A stretch of DNA of 64,000 bases, taken from positions 377,375-441,374 of the forward strand of contig JAFDWS010000001.1 of NCBI GenBank assembly GCA_018268375.1, given 5' to 3'. How positions within the stretch are numbered: position 1 is the first letter of the stretch; every line of letters starts with the position of its first letter. A model generated the notes under the pieces. That model had not been told where the DNA came from, did not search any database, and worked only from the letters and a program-made list of their open reading frames with translations. Source of the DNA: Armatimonadota bacterium. Lineage in GTDB: Bacteria; Armatimonadota; Fimbriimonadia; Fimbriimonadales; Fimbriimonadaceae. Below, piece by piece: positions 8,718-17,470 of this stretch. Made by a program: the position numbers and the translations under genes.

Positions 8718-8720
8718 GCG

Positions 8721-9464
8721 CTATCGGAGGTAACTCGCCCCATTGATGTCCATGACGGTGCCGCTGAGATAGGCGGCCTCATCGCGAAGGAAGAACGCGA
8801 CAGCCGCCGCGCAGTCGGACGGCTTGGCCATACGGCCAAGTGGGATGTCCCGAAGAATCTCGGGCAGTCGGGCTTCCATCCCCTCACGAGCCATCGAGGT
8901 CTCCACCCATCCGGGAGCGATTGCGAAATGCTGGATGTTCATCCTCGCATGTTCGACGGCCAGGGCTCGCGTGAGGTTCAGGAGCGCAGCCTTGCTGGCG
9001 GAATACGCGCTGGCACCTGCTTCGCCGCGGTGTCCAACGCGGCTGGCCACGTTCACCACTTTGCCCCCGCCTATTTCGAGGAAGTGGCGGCAAGCGCACC
9101 TGACCAGGGTCGCCGGCGAAAGGAAGTTGACCGCCATCGTCCGAGCGAACGTGGACTGAAACTCTGCGTCGGTCGAACCGGCAAAGTCGAGTTTGGTGTA
9201 GACGCCAGCGTTGTTGACGACGGCATGGAGGGGGCCGTCATTGATCGCCTGCTGCCACAGTTTTTCGGCGTTCGAGGGCTCATGGAGCAGGGCCTGGTAG
9301 ACGCCCAGACACGCTCCACCAAGCTGCTTTGCGACCGCCTCCGCTTCGCTCCGGGCGGCAGCGAAATGGACAGCGACCTTCCAGCCGTCTTCAGCGAGGC
9401 GAAAGGCGATGGCTCGACCGATCCCTCGCGAAGACCCAGTGACCAAAACCCTCTTGACCGACAT
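8721..9464 (-). CDS. SDR family NAD(P)-dependent oxidoreductase, FabG-like
   Basis: The 247-residue protein starts at the ATG at 9464 (MSVKRVLVTGSSRGIG), since homology begins there and the open frame further upstream is unlike a protein. Classical SDR features are present: TGSSRGIGRAIA for the dinucleotide, NNAGVY, and the catalytic YSASK. The C-terminus (SDCAAAVAFFLRDEAAYLSGTVMDINGA) is the conserved SDR end, and the closest type is 3-oxoacyl-ACP reductase. It leads the run that continues into the M16 and M61 peptidases. Whether it is functionally linked to them or only shares the promoter is unclear. Confidence 0.88.
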   Translation of the reverse strand: MSVKRVLVTGSSRGIGRAIAFRLAEDGWKVAVHFAAARSEAEAVAKQLGGACLGVYQALLHEPSNAEKLWQQAINDGPLHAVVNNAGVYTKLDFAGSTDAEFQSTFARTMAVNFLSPATLVRCACRHFLEIGGGKVVNVASRVGHRGEAGASAYSASKAALLNLTRALAVEHARMNIQHFAIAPGWVETSMAREGMEARLPEILRDIPLGRMAKPSDCAAAVAFFLRDEAAYLSGTVMDINGASYLR

Positions 9465-9524
9465 TTCAGAAAACTGTGGCACACTGAACGACGTCCCTAC
9501 CTTACGATTGAGGATTGAGGCCTT

Positions 9525-11240
9525 ATGCGTGTGTTCGTCGTCGCGTTTTCCGCAGTCGCCCTGCTGGTAGTCAGTGCCTTTCGGCCGTCGCCACTGTCGG
9601 GCACCGTTGCCTTCTATTTGGGAACCGAGTGTCCGGTCTCGGCGGCTTATTCGACCCGCATGGTTTCTCTTGCCAAGGAGTACGGGGACAAGGGCTTTCA
9701 ATTCGAGGGCAGGTTTCCTCAGGCGAGCGACGACACGGCAAAGGTAGCTCAATACGCGAAAGAGCGCGGGCTGCCGTTCGCGTGCTCGGTGGACAAAGCT
9801 GCCGAAATGGGCGCCCTGGACGGCATCAAGGTCGTGCCTTGCGTGGTTGTCCGCAACCCCTACGGGAAGATTCTCTACGAAGGAGCGATCGATGACAACG
9901 CCAACGCCGCTTTGGTGAAGAAGAGCTACCTGCGGGACGCGCTGAAGGCCATCGCGGGCGGGAAGGCTCCTGCTATTGCGCGCACCGAGAGCTACGGTTG
10001 TGTCTTCGCTCCGTCACCGAAGGCACCAGAGATGGCGAAGGCGACTTATGCCGACAGCGTCGGCAAGATCCTCAACGACCATTGCGTAGAGTGCCATCGC
10101 CCTGGCGAGATCGGGCCGTTCTCGTTGGTCGGCTATGACTCAGCGAAGAACTGGGCAAAGATGATCGCCCGGGTGACGGACTCGGGGAAGATGCCTCCGT
10201 GGAAAGCAGTCGCTGGTGTTGGCGACTTCCAGCACGAGAACCGGCTGACCGCAGACGAGAAGGCCGTCCTGAAGGCTTGGAGCGAAGCGGGGGCCCCTCG
10301 CGGTGATTCGGCGAAGGAGCCGGCAGCGCCCAAGTTCGCCTCAGAGTGGGCGTTGGGCCAGCCGGACATGACCCTGCAGATCCCGAAACCGTTCAAGGTC
10401 TCGGCCGACGGCAACGACGAGTACTGGCACTTCATCCTCAAGCCGGACATCAAAGAGCCGGTGTTCGTCCAAGCGATCGATGTGCGTCCCGGCAACAAGA
10501 AGATCGTTCACCACGTGATTCTTTGGCTCGATCAAAGGGGTGCCGCCGACAAAGTCCTTGCTAAGCAAAACCGCTCGGACGCTTACCTCACCTTCGGCTC
10601 ACCTGGGTTCTTGCCCGACAATTCCCTTGGCGGCTGGGCGCCCGGTTTGCGCCCCGTACGGTCTCCGGACGACGCCGGAATCCTCCTTAAGCCAGGCACA
10701 AACGTCGTGCTCGAGGTCCACTATCACAAGGACGGCAAGGAAGAGACCGACCAGACGAAGGTGGCCCTTTACTTTGCGAAGGATCCTAAGAAGATCAAGA
10801 ACGAGATCGAGATCGCGTGGCTCGCCAATTTTGGGATCAAGATCAAACCCGACGTCGCCGACCAGAAGTTCACGCAAACGATCCCGATTCCGCTCGACGT
10901 GAAGCTTTATTCCCTGATGCCCCACATGCACATGCTCGGTCGGAAGATGAAGGCCACCTTGATCCACCCCGACCAGACTGAGGAGCCCTTGATCCTTGTG
11001 GACGACTGGGACTTCAATTGGCAGTTCGTGTACTCGCTGAAGGAACCGAAGTTGTTGAAGCGCGGATCGAAGATCAGAATCGAGGCTGTCTACGACAACA
11101 CGACCAACAATCCGAACAACCCGAATAATCCACCGAAGGAAGTGCGCTGGGGCGAGCAGACGACGGACGAGATGATGCTGCTAGTCGCGGCGATCAGCGT
11201 CCCGGGTATGTCCGCCGGGCATTCGGGAATCGGGGACTAG
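9525..11240 (+). CDS. Secreted redoxin / cytochrome c / copper monooxygenase-fold fusion
   Basis: This 571-residue protein has a signal peptide. Residues about 25-150 form a thioredoxin-like redoxin domain with a single Cys in TECPVSAAYS and no CXXC. Residues about 170-265 form a cytochrome c-like domain with the haem motif CVECH (Cys187, Cys190, His191) and an axial-Met candidate (GKMPPW). Residues about 290-560 resemble the copper type II, ascorbate-dependent monooxygenase fold: His329-His330 in IVHHVILW, EVHYH (His399, His401), and PHMHMLG (His467, His469, Met470). Such fusions are known from planctomycete-like genomes without an assigned reaction. It would sit in the periplasm and probably does redox chemistry with copper and haem. 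It is divergent from the SDR gene. Confidence 0.85.
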   Translation: MRVFVVAFSAVALLVVSAFRPSPLSGTVAFYLGTECPVSAAYSTRMVSLAKEYGDKGFQFEGRFPQASDDTAKVAQYAKERGLPFACSVDKAAEMGALDGIKVVPCVVVRNPYGKILYEGAIDDNANAALVKKSYLRDALKAIAGGKAPAIARTESYGCVFAPSPKAPEMAKATYADSVGKILNDHCVECHRPGEIGPFSLVGYDSAKNWAKMIARVTDSGKMPPWKAVAGVGDFQHENRLTADEKAVLKAWSEAGAPRGDSAKEPAAPKFASEWALGQPDMTLQIPKPFKVSADGNDEYWHFILKPDIKEPVFVQAIDVRPGNKKIVHHVILWLDQRGAADKVLAKQNRSDAYLTFGSPGFLPDNSLGGWAPGLRPVRSPDDAGILLKPGTNVVLEVHYHKDGKEETDQTKVALYFAKDPKKIKNEIEIAWLANFGIKIKPDVADQKFTQTIPIPLDVKLYSLMPHMHMLGRKMKATLIHPDQTEEPLILVDDWDFNWQFVYSLKEPKLLKRGSKIRIEAVYDNTTNNPNNPNNPPKEVRWGEQTTDEMMLLVAAISVPGMSAGHSGIGD

Positions 11241-11289
11241 ACGAGGCCATCCGGTAATTCAGCGAGGAGAAGCGCGACAAGGGCCTCGT

Positions 11290-11295
11290 TATACT
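11290..11295 (+). promoter_or_regulatory. Candidate -10 element TATACT
   Basis: TATACT lies 16 bases upstream of the ATG at 11312. CGGAG between them is a possible ribosome site. No convincing -35 is visible. Confidence 0.3.
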
Positions 11296-11311
11296 CGCCT
11301 CGGAGCTACCA

Positions 11312-11839
11312 ATGTCGCGCCTATCCCTCAGCAGCTTGACCGCCGTCTTGATGGTCGTTGTCGTCGCCCAGTTCGCTTTCTTGGCCTCGTCCCAACCGGC
11401 CAGGGCCCAACAACAAGTGCAGCCAGCCTATGTGCGCCTTCAGCCGACCAGTCCAGGAGTCCAGCAGACGGGCAACAGCAATATCACGGGGAGGTCGGTG
11501 GCCGTTGGCTTTGCGGTTCAATACGGACCGAACGACGTGCGCTCGATCGTTGCACCTGTCGCTTACTGCGTCGTGGTCTGTCAGGGCAGTATTTGGAGCC
11601 TCGGAGCCCACTCGCCGAACGTTAGCATCGATTCTGCCAACGGATTCATCGTTAGACTCAAGATCAATGGTGCGACCCTCAGCGAAGCGAGCTCTTTGAT
11701 TCAGGTCTCCGCTGGCGGCACCGGTTACCAGGGGTTTGTGTCTAGCTTCCTTCTCTTTCCCGACGTGTTGCAGGTCGAGTTGGATCCTTCGCGCTACCAC
11801 GGATTCGCCAACGTCACCGTCACTATCTTCCAGCCTTAG
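11312..11839 (+). CDS. Secreted protein of unknown function
   Basis: This 175-residue protein has a long signal peptide with cleavage near ARAQQQ. The mature part is rich in Val, Ser and Gly and looks all-beta. It contains two adjacent Cys (YCVVVCQG) that could form a disulfide. I see no recognisable domain. It is a single gene between the redoxin fusion and the convergent polysaccharide deacetylase, overlapping the latter by 17 bases at the 3' end. Its start follows a TATACT box. Confidence 0.7.
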   Translation: MSRLSLSSLTAVLMVVVVAQFAFLASSQPARAQQQVQPAYVRLQPTSPGVQQTGNSNITGRSVAVGFAVQYGPNDVRSIVAPVAYCVVVCQGSIWSLGAHSPNVSIDSANGFIVRLKINGATLSEASSLIQVSAGGTGYQGFVSSFLLFPDVLQVELDPSRYHGFANVTVTIFQP

Positions 11840-12512
11840 TCGCTGGGCTGTCCGAGCGTCGCATCAAATCGCTGACCGTCACCAGCGAGTAGCCCTTCTT
11901 GCGGAGGCCGGCGATCAAGGCGGGGAGCGCTTCGGCGGTGTGCCAGCCTCGCCCGTTCATGTGCATGATGACGATCGCGCCCGGCTTTGCCCTCGACAGC
12001 ACCGTCTGTACGATCGCCTTCGCTGAGATGTTCTTGTCCGGATCGCCCGTCTCGACCGACCAGAGCACAGTGGTCAGGCCGAGCTTCCGGGCCGCCTGCA
12101 ACGTTGCAGGGTTCCACTCGCCATAAGGGGGCCGGAACAGGGTGGGCGTCTTCCCGGTCGTCTGCCGGATGGCGTCCTGTGCCGCCGCCAGGTCGTTTGC
12201 GATCTGAGTTCCGCCGAGCTTTGGAAAGTGGGGATGGAGGTTCGAATGTTGCGCGATCTCGAACAACGGATCCCTGACGAGGGCGGCCGCTTCCTTCGCA
12301 TGGGCCCGCGCCCAAGCCCCGCCGAGGAAGAGGGTCGCCTTCACTCTCTCTCGCTTCAGCACTGCGATCAGCTTCGTGTCGTAGCCAGCGGGATGCTTGT
12401 CCTGGCAAGCGTCGAAGGTGAGCGCGACCTCTCGGCGCACGGTGTGAACTTGGCGCACGGGTTCATCGGCCGCTATAGCGAGAAGTGGCACCAAACATGG
12501 GAGATACAGCAT
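11823..12512 (-). CDS. Polysaccharide deacetylase (NodB homology, CE4)
   Basis: This 229-residue protein has an N-terminal signal. NodB motifs are in order: VALTFDACQD (motif 1 with a single leading Asp, the TFDAC variant), IAQHSNLHPHF (His-X3-His metal ligands), FRPPYGEWN (motif 3), TVLWSVETGDPD (motif 4) and AIVIMHMNGRGWHTAEAL (motif 5 with His). The enzyme should de-N-acetylate a peptidoglycan or exopolysaccharide substrate in the periplasm. No neighbour specifies which one. It stands downstream of the phosphoesterase gene at 12544-15075 on the same strand. Confidence 0.92.
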   Translation of the reverse strand: MLYLPCLVPLLAIAADEPVRQVHTVRREVALTFDACQDKHPAGYDTKLIAVLKRERVKATLFLGGAWARAHAKEAAALVRDPLFEIAQHSNLHPHFPKLGGTQIANDLAAAQDAIRQTTGKTPTLFRPPYGEWNPATLQAARKLGLTTVLWSVETGDPDKNISAKAIVQTVLSRAKPGAIVIMHMNGRGWHTAEALPALIAGLRKKGYSLVTVSDLMRRSDSPATKAGR

Positions 12513-12543
12513 TGTTAGAGTTCCCCCGCCGGGACGTCGGGGG

Positions 12544-15075
12544 CTACCATCTCGGGAGTTGACTGCGAGCGGCTCCCGGATAGGGCGTACCCTTGATCGA
12601 GACCCAAAGGATGTCGTTCAGTTCCTCGTCGATCTTGGACTCTTCGCCGTACCAGCTGACTTGGAGCGAATCGTTCGACCGGTAGCCACCTTTGACGTTG
12701 GCCTTGCACACAATGTCCCGCGGAGGAAGAATGGCGTTGTACGGCTCGGCGTTAGACAACGCGGGCCCGAAGACACCAATGGGTGCCGCAGTGGCGTCGA
12801 ACTGGCTCATGGGAGGCAAGCCGAGCAAGAGCTCCATCGTCCTCAGCATCGAGTCCGTGTTGTAGAAATGGCTGTCCACCGTGCCCTTTGCAATAAAGGG
12901 ACTGACGACATACGCGGTCGAGCGGTGGGCGTCGACGTGGTCGAGACCGGCTTGGGCGTCGTCTTCCAGGATGCAAATGGCCGTCTTGCTCCAGATCGGT
13001 GAGTGCGACACGGCATCGACAAGCTGCCCAACGGCATAGTCGTTGTCGGCGACCATCGCTTTCGCGCTCGGCATCCCTTCCTGCGTACCGGCCGTGTGGT
13101 CCGTGCCGAAGCGGATGAACATGAGCTTCGGCACTTTGCCAGTCTTGACAAACTCGTCGAATTCACGCTTCCACTCTGAGAAGCGGCTCTTCGCTCCGAA
13201 CTTGCCGAACGAAGCGCGCTGCTTGGGATACGTGAAGCCGTGGCGTTCGTAGGCTTCGCCGTCGGGATAGCTCAAGTCGTAGCGGCGGAAGTCGAGGTCG
13301 GTGGTCTTCAACAGCGCCTTCTTGGTCGGCGTGTTGTCGTGCGAGTTCCGCATGATGTCGTTGCGCTTGTCTTCGGGGTCTTGGAACTGGCTGTAGAAGC
13401 CGTAGTTGCGGAATGAGACCCCGTGTTTGGCACAGTGGTCCCAGAGATAGCCGCTGGGCGGTCTCGCTACATCGGGCAATCCGATGAGGTCTACCGGGAT
13501 CCCGTTGTTGGAGCCCTCCGTGTCGTAGTCCCGCCCACGTCCGCTGTAGTTGTAGGGGGTGTTGCGGCTGGCGTATGCCGAAATCATGCCCGCGGTCGAC
13601 CACACCCAGCCGTCCTGCGAAACCTCTGCGCAGACGTGGAAGTTGTCGAGAAGGACGAACCGCTCCGCCAGCGCGTGCAGGTTAGGAGTGACCTCCCGAG
13701 GAAAGAGGCAAATGGTGGGATCGCCGTTGCCTTGTGGCATATCACCGAGAACGTTGTCGTACGTCCGGTTTTCCTTGATCACGTAGATCACATGCTCGAT
13801 GCCGGGGTCATTGAACCCAGGAAGCGTTTCTTTGTCCAATCCAGGACGGACGTAGTTCGCCGCCATCACTGTGCTGGTCATATTCGCCAGAGTCGCTTCG
13901 TCAGGAACCGAGACGCGGCTCACCGTGCCCTCATAGATGTTCTGGATGTAGGTGCCCCAGCCGTTCACGTCGCTCTTGTTGGGCTGCTTGGCTTTGACAC
14001 CCTTTGCGCTCGCCACGACAAGTGTCTTATTTCCCGACTCACCGGTGACGCAAACGTCGGTGGGATACCAGCCCGTCGGAACATAGCCCTTGACCCTGTT
14101 CGCGTCAAGGTCGACGATGGCGACCGCGTTCAGGCCCGCACAAGCGACGTAGAGGGCGGTGCCCTCCTGCCACAACCCGAGAGGCGTCACGCCCGGCAGC
14201 CCACGCAACTCGCTGGGCCGGAGCATGGTGGTCGAGACAACCTTGTCGGCACCGGTGTCGATCACGCTTACAGTGTCCGAGGCGGAGTTGCTGACAAAGA
14301 CCTTGCTCCCTTCCTTGCTAGCGATCAAGTTGGCGGGTGCCTGGCCAGTGCGGATCGATTTGACAACCAAGCCTTTGGCCAGGTCGATGACATTGACGGT
14401 GCCGTCGCGCTCACAGCTCACGTAAGCCTTTCCTCTGGCAATGGCGACGTCATACGGAAATCCACCGACATCGATGCGCTTCGTCGCGGACTTCGTGCGC
14501 AAGTCGTAGATTGAGACCGATCCCTTGTAGTTGGTCGAAAACCCTGTCTGGTTGTTCACGACGACCAAGTGGCCTTCGCCATCGACCTCGAGGCCAGAGA
14601 AGTGATAAGGCAGGTTCCGGCTCTGCGGCGCGGGATCGCTGATCACCCCGTTCGAGACGAGCTTTTCGCCAACGATGTCATAGATCGAGACACGATCACG
14701 GGCACCTTCCGAAACGTAGAGCCTTGGTGGCATGGACGACCGGCTGTAGGTGGCGGCATCGAAGGCGAGCCCGAAGTACATGCCTTTCTCTTGGTCTCCG
14801 TCCTTGCCGTTGTAATCGACCTGATCGAGGAGCTTTCCGTCGCTAAGCCGGATGAGGGACAAGTGCTCGCGAAAGCCCATCGTAGAAACGACCATATATC
14901 TCCCGTCCGGAGACACGGCGAAGTGGATGGGATAGGAACCGACGCCGACGTGGTCGCCGACGGGATGGATTTCACGCCCGACCGAGACTACGTCCATGCT
15001 TTGCGCGAACTCAGGTGCCTTGGCCGCGAGAGTGCCCACCGAAAAAGCGACGAAGGCTGCCCAGACCAGCTTCAT
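12544..15075 (-). CDS. YncE-type beta-propeller fused to alkaline phosphatase-fold phosphoesterase
   Basis: This 843-residue secreted protein has a signal ending near TLAAKA. Residues about 40-390 are YVTN/40-residue propeller repeats (SPDGRYMVVST, GGFPYDVAIARGKAYVS, GQAPANLIASKEGSKVFVSN, GWYPTDVCVTG). Residues about 430-830 are a phosphoesterase of the phospholipase C/acid phosphatase type: HVIYVIKENRTYDNVLGD, LDNFHVCAEVSQDGW, ILEDDAQAGLDHVDAHR. This architecture is common in environmental bacteria and annotated as a bifunctional YncE/alkaline phosphatase. The natural substrate is unknown. A GC hairpin (12523-12543) follows the stop but lacks a U-tract. Confidence 0.9.
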   Translation of the reverse strand: MKLVWAAFVAFSVGTLAAKAPEFAQSMDVVSVGREIHPVGDHVGVGSYPIHFAVSPDGRYMVVSTMGFREHLSLIRLSDGKLLDQVDYNGKDGDQEKGMYFGLAFDAATYSRSSMPPRLYVSEGARDRVSIYDIVGEKLVSNGVISDPAPQSRNLPYHFSGLEVDGEGHLVVVNNQTGFSTNYKGSVSIYDLRTKSATKRIDVGGFPYDVAIARGKAYVSCERDGTVNVIDLAKGLVVKSIRTGQAPANLIASKEGSKVFVSNSASDTVSVIDTGADKVVSTTMLRPSELRGLPGVTPLGLWQEGTALYVACAGLNAVAIVDLDANRVKGYVPTGWYPTDVCVTGESGNKTLVVASAKGVKAKQPNKSDVNGWGTYIQNIYEGTVSRVSVPDEATLANMTSTVMAANYVRPGLDKETLPGFNDPGIEHVIYVIKENRTYDNVLGDMPQGNGDPTICLFPREVTPNLHALAERFVLLDNFHVCAEVSQDGWVWSTAGMISAYASRNTPYNYSGRGRDYDTEGSNNGIPVDLIGLPDVARPPSGYLWDHCAKHGVSFRNYGFYSQFQDPEDKRNDIMRNSHDNTPTKKALLKTTDLDFRRYDLSYPDGEAYERHGFTYPKQRASFGKFGAKSRFSEWKREFDEFVKTGKVPKLMFIRFGTDHTAGTQEGMPSAKAMVADNDYAVGQLVDAVSHSPIWSKTAICILEDDAQAGLDHVDAHRSTAYVVSPFIAKGTVDSHFYNTDSMLRTMELLLGLPPMSQFDATAAPIGVFGPALSNAEPYNAILPPRDIVCKANVKGGYRSNDSLQVSWYGEESKIDEELNDILWVSIKGTPYPGAARSQLPRW

Positions 15076-15131
15076 GGCCTGACCTTACACTTTCTTGGCG
15101 CGCGCTTGTTTGCCTCACGACGGTGTTGGGG

Positions 15132-16610
15132 CTATGGCCTGACTTTCCAGTCAATCTTGTCGTGGGCGGCCCACCACCCGGAGTTGGTCGACGGCCCACT
15201 CTGCACGACAGTCAGGCGAGCCCGAAGAAGGCCGTCAGTGCGCCGGTAACGGCTTACGTCGCCGGTGCCGGTCAGATCGACCTGCTGGTTTGCCGCGCCG
15301 AAGGAGACGCTCCGCACGTCGGTCGGATCGTAGTTTCCAGAGTCGAAATTGAACAGTTCGAGGGTCTCCGTGAACGCCCCAGGTTGCCCCATCTTCCCGT
15401 AGGTTTCGAGCGTGAGGGCCGAGAGGTCGCCAAACGTTGTCGTGCCAGACACCGAGTACTGGATTCGCGAGGGCAAGTTTGGTACGAAGAACCGCGCGAC
15501 CTGGAGGGTGTCACCGTCGATTGCGGACAGGCTGTGGTAATCGCCTTGCCGGACGTATCCGAGGTTCACTTGAATGTCGGTCACGCCAACCAGGGCACTA
15601 TCCACAGGCACGAGAATGACGGCCGTCGAGTTACCGCCGAAGAAGGAGCCGTAACCGAGCATCATGCCCGAATTTGAAATCGCGGTGGCGGCGGTGAGAT
15701 GCCAGCCAGGGGTGCTCGGATCAATTCGAGTGTCCAGGTCGACAACCCCGCCGCTCACGGGCCAGTAGCAAGCGCCTTGGTTGCTGCTAATGATGTAGGC
15801 GCCAACCGCGTTGCCATTGTCGTCGATTGACATCGCCAATGTCTGGGATGCCCCGTTCGGCATTGGAAGCTTGCTCGGTTGCTCGTTTCTCCAGATGGTC
15901 GCGTAGTATTGGGGCGTCGATGCGCCCACGACGTCTCCGGCCTGGTTGGCGTCCCAAATATCGACGCCCGGCGATCCCGACAGAGGGAGCAACTCGAGCA
16001 TGAGGTTGCTGGGCAACCACTTGACTCCCCGCCAGGCGATGTTGCTTCCGGAACCATGACCGCACGTACCGACGACGGTTCCGTCGTCGAGAATCTTGCG
16101 GCAGTCCGAGAAGGACTCGCCTGGCAAGATCGGCAGGAGGGCCACACCGTTCGCGAGCGACCAACGAGCGGCGACACCATAGCTGCCATTGTTATAGATG
16201 AGGCCACATGCGTTCGAGGAGGAATTGGTGTGGGAGGCGGTCGAGGCGTCGTAGCCCTGCACCAGTGGCCACAGGTGGGGTGTACCGTTGGATTCCCAAA
16301 CGCAGCCGCGAGCACGGCTGTTGACCTGGCAAAAACCGGCAGCCCAGCCTGCGTCCCCAATGCCGTTCAGGCCGCCGCGTGAAGCGCCGTTGGGCGGGTC
16401 GAGGAAGGTGTAAGTGCCGTTGTACTTGCCGACAAAGAGTTTGCCGATCCCTCCGATGGCCGCGTAACCGCCGTAGACGTCGCTGTTGTTCATGTCGGCT
16501 GGATTGACATCGACCGATCCCGGTGGGCCCGCCGGGAAAACTTTGTAGAGAGTTTGCGCACTCGCTAGAACAGAAAATGAAAGCAAAACAGCAGACAGGA
16601 TCCGCCTCAT
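15132..16610 (-). CDS. Secreted HAF-repeat-like protein with shared C-terminal module
   Basis: This 492-residue protein has a signal peptide (MRRILSAVLLSFSVLASAQ). Residues about 35-330 contain loosely repeated units of the form 'N..G...G......A..W' (AGDVVGASTPQYYATIWRN, DNGNAVGAYIISSNQGACYW, SNSGMMLGYGSFFGGNSTAV). These resemble HAF repeats and suggest a beta-propeller-like fold. The last 155 residues or so form a separate beta domain that recurs in the proteins at 23541-24953 and 44424-46367 (blocks: GYVRQGDYHSL, ETLELFNFDSGNYD, SRYRRTDGLLRARLTVV, DKIDWKVRP). The role is unknown, probably at the cell surface or in the medium. Confidence 0.75.
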   Translation of the reverse strand: MRRILSAVLLSFSVLASAQTLYKVFPAGPPGSVDVNPADMNNSDVYGGYAAIGGIGKLFVGKYNGTYTFLDPPNGASRGGLNGIGDAGWAAGFCQVNSRARGCVWESNGTPHLWPLVQGYDASTASHTNSSSNACGLIYNNGSYGVAARWSLANGVALLPILPGESFSDCRKILDDGTVVGTCGHGSGSNIAWRGVKWLPSNLMLELLPLSGSPGVDIWDANQAGDVVGASTPQYYATIWRNEQPSKLPMPNGASQTLAMSIDDNGNAVGAYIISSNQGACYWPVSGGVVDLDTRIDPSTPGWHLTAATAISNSGMMLGYGSFFGGNSTAVILVPVDSALVGVTDIQVNLGYVRQGDYHSLSAIDGDTLQVARFFVPNLPSRIQYSVSGTTTFGDLSALTLETYGKMGQPGAFTETLELFNFDSGNYDPTDVRSVSFGAANQQVDLTGTGDVSRYRRTDGLLRARLTVVQSGPSTNSGWWAAHDKIDWKVRP

Positions 16611-16675
16611 GCCCTCATGATATCGGACAGTTTGGTCGAGGGGACTCTAATAATTGAGTTGGCGATCACTTGCCG

Positions 16676-17470
16676 CTAGACGCCGACCGGGTGCCAGACC
16701 GTTTTGGTCTCCTGCAGCAACCGTATCTGTTCGAGCGAGGAGCGGCCGGGCGCTGAGACAACCAGACGCTTCAAGTTCTCCGTCGCTTCCTCGAGCACGG
16801 ACTGCCGCTGAGGTTCGTCGGTGAGGACCAAGGCGTTGACGTCCATGTGCTTTGCGAGGTGGGGCAAGGTCTCGCTCTGGAGCCCGGTCAGGATGTTCAC
16901 GACGCCTCCCGGAACGTCGCTCGTGGCAACGACTTCAGAAAACTCGGAAGCGACAATGGCGGAGCCGTCGTCAGCTAGCACGACCACGGTGTTTCCGCCT
17001 GTGATCGCGGGAACAAGGGCCTCGAGAAGGCCGTTGAGTCCTCGGTTGGCGGTCGCGCCGACAACACCCATCGGTTCGGGAAAACTGAAATTGAAATAGG
17101 GCATGGCGACGGGATTGACGGTTCCCAGGCACTGCTGGTACTTGTCCGCCCAGCCCGCATAGTGAACGAGTAGATCGACGGACGCGGCAACTTCGGCCCC
17201 ACCGCCCTCGCCCAAAAGCTCCGCGAACTCGCCTGAGCGTGCCTCAAGCATCTCCGCGAGGCGGTAAACGATTTGACCCCGGTTGTAAGCCGTACGAGCT
17301 TGCCAACCCGGCCATGCCGCCCTCGCGGATTTGACCGCGTCGCGCACGTCCTTGCGGGAAGACCGGCAGACATTGCCGCCCGACATCTCGATGGCCCGGC
17401 CGCTCTCAGACCGCACCAAGGCGCCTCCGATGAGCATCTTGTACGTCTTGGGGATCGCGAGTCTGGGCAC
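16676..17470 (-). CDS. Truncated, catalytically dead aldehyde dehydrogenase-like protein
   Basis: This 264-residue protein begins with GTG immediately after the TAA of the full ALDH gene. It aligns by eye with the N-terminal half of ALDHs: KMLIGGALVRSESGRAIEM, DLLVHYAGWADKYQQ, FSFPEPMGVVGATANRG, VPAITGGNTVVVLADD, VPGGVVNILTG. It ends soon after the dinucleotide domain, with no catalytic Cys segment (VCCAGS in its partner) and no LELGGK. It ends cleanly (KTVWHPVGV) with no frameshift debris. This matches the pseudo-ALDH second domain of ALDH16-type proteins, here as a separate chain. It is probably a structural or regulatory subunit of the upstream ALDH. Confidence 0.8.
   Translation of the reverse strand: MPRLAIPKTYKMLIGGALVRSESGRAIEMSGGNVCRSSRKDVRDAVKSARAAWPGWQARTAYNRGQIVYRLAEMLEARSGEFAELLGEGGGAEVAASVDLLVHYAGWADKYQQCLGTVNPVAMPYFNFSFPEPMGVVGATANRGLNGLLEALVPAITGGNTVVVLADDGSAIVASEFSEVVATSDVPGGVVNILTGLQSETLPHLAKHMDVNALVLTDEPQRQSVLEEATENLKRLVVSAPGRSSLEQIRLLQETKTVWHPVGV

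Noticed and set aside
8415-9518. 367-residue plus-strand open frame
   Set aside because: It is antisense to the SDR and catalytic M16 genes.
12523-12543. GC hairpin CCCCCG/CGGGGG as terminator of the phosphoesterase gene
   Set aside because: The stem is only 6 bp and there is no T-rich tail on the minus strand, so I did not list it as a terminator.
16676-17470. Idea that the short ALDH is a decayed pseudogene
   Set aside because: The frame is intact, abuts its partner exactly, keeps a clean C-terminus and matches the known pseudo-domain arrangement of ALDH16, so it is more likely a maintained pseudoenzyme.
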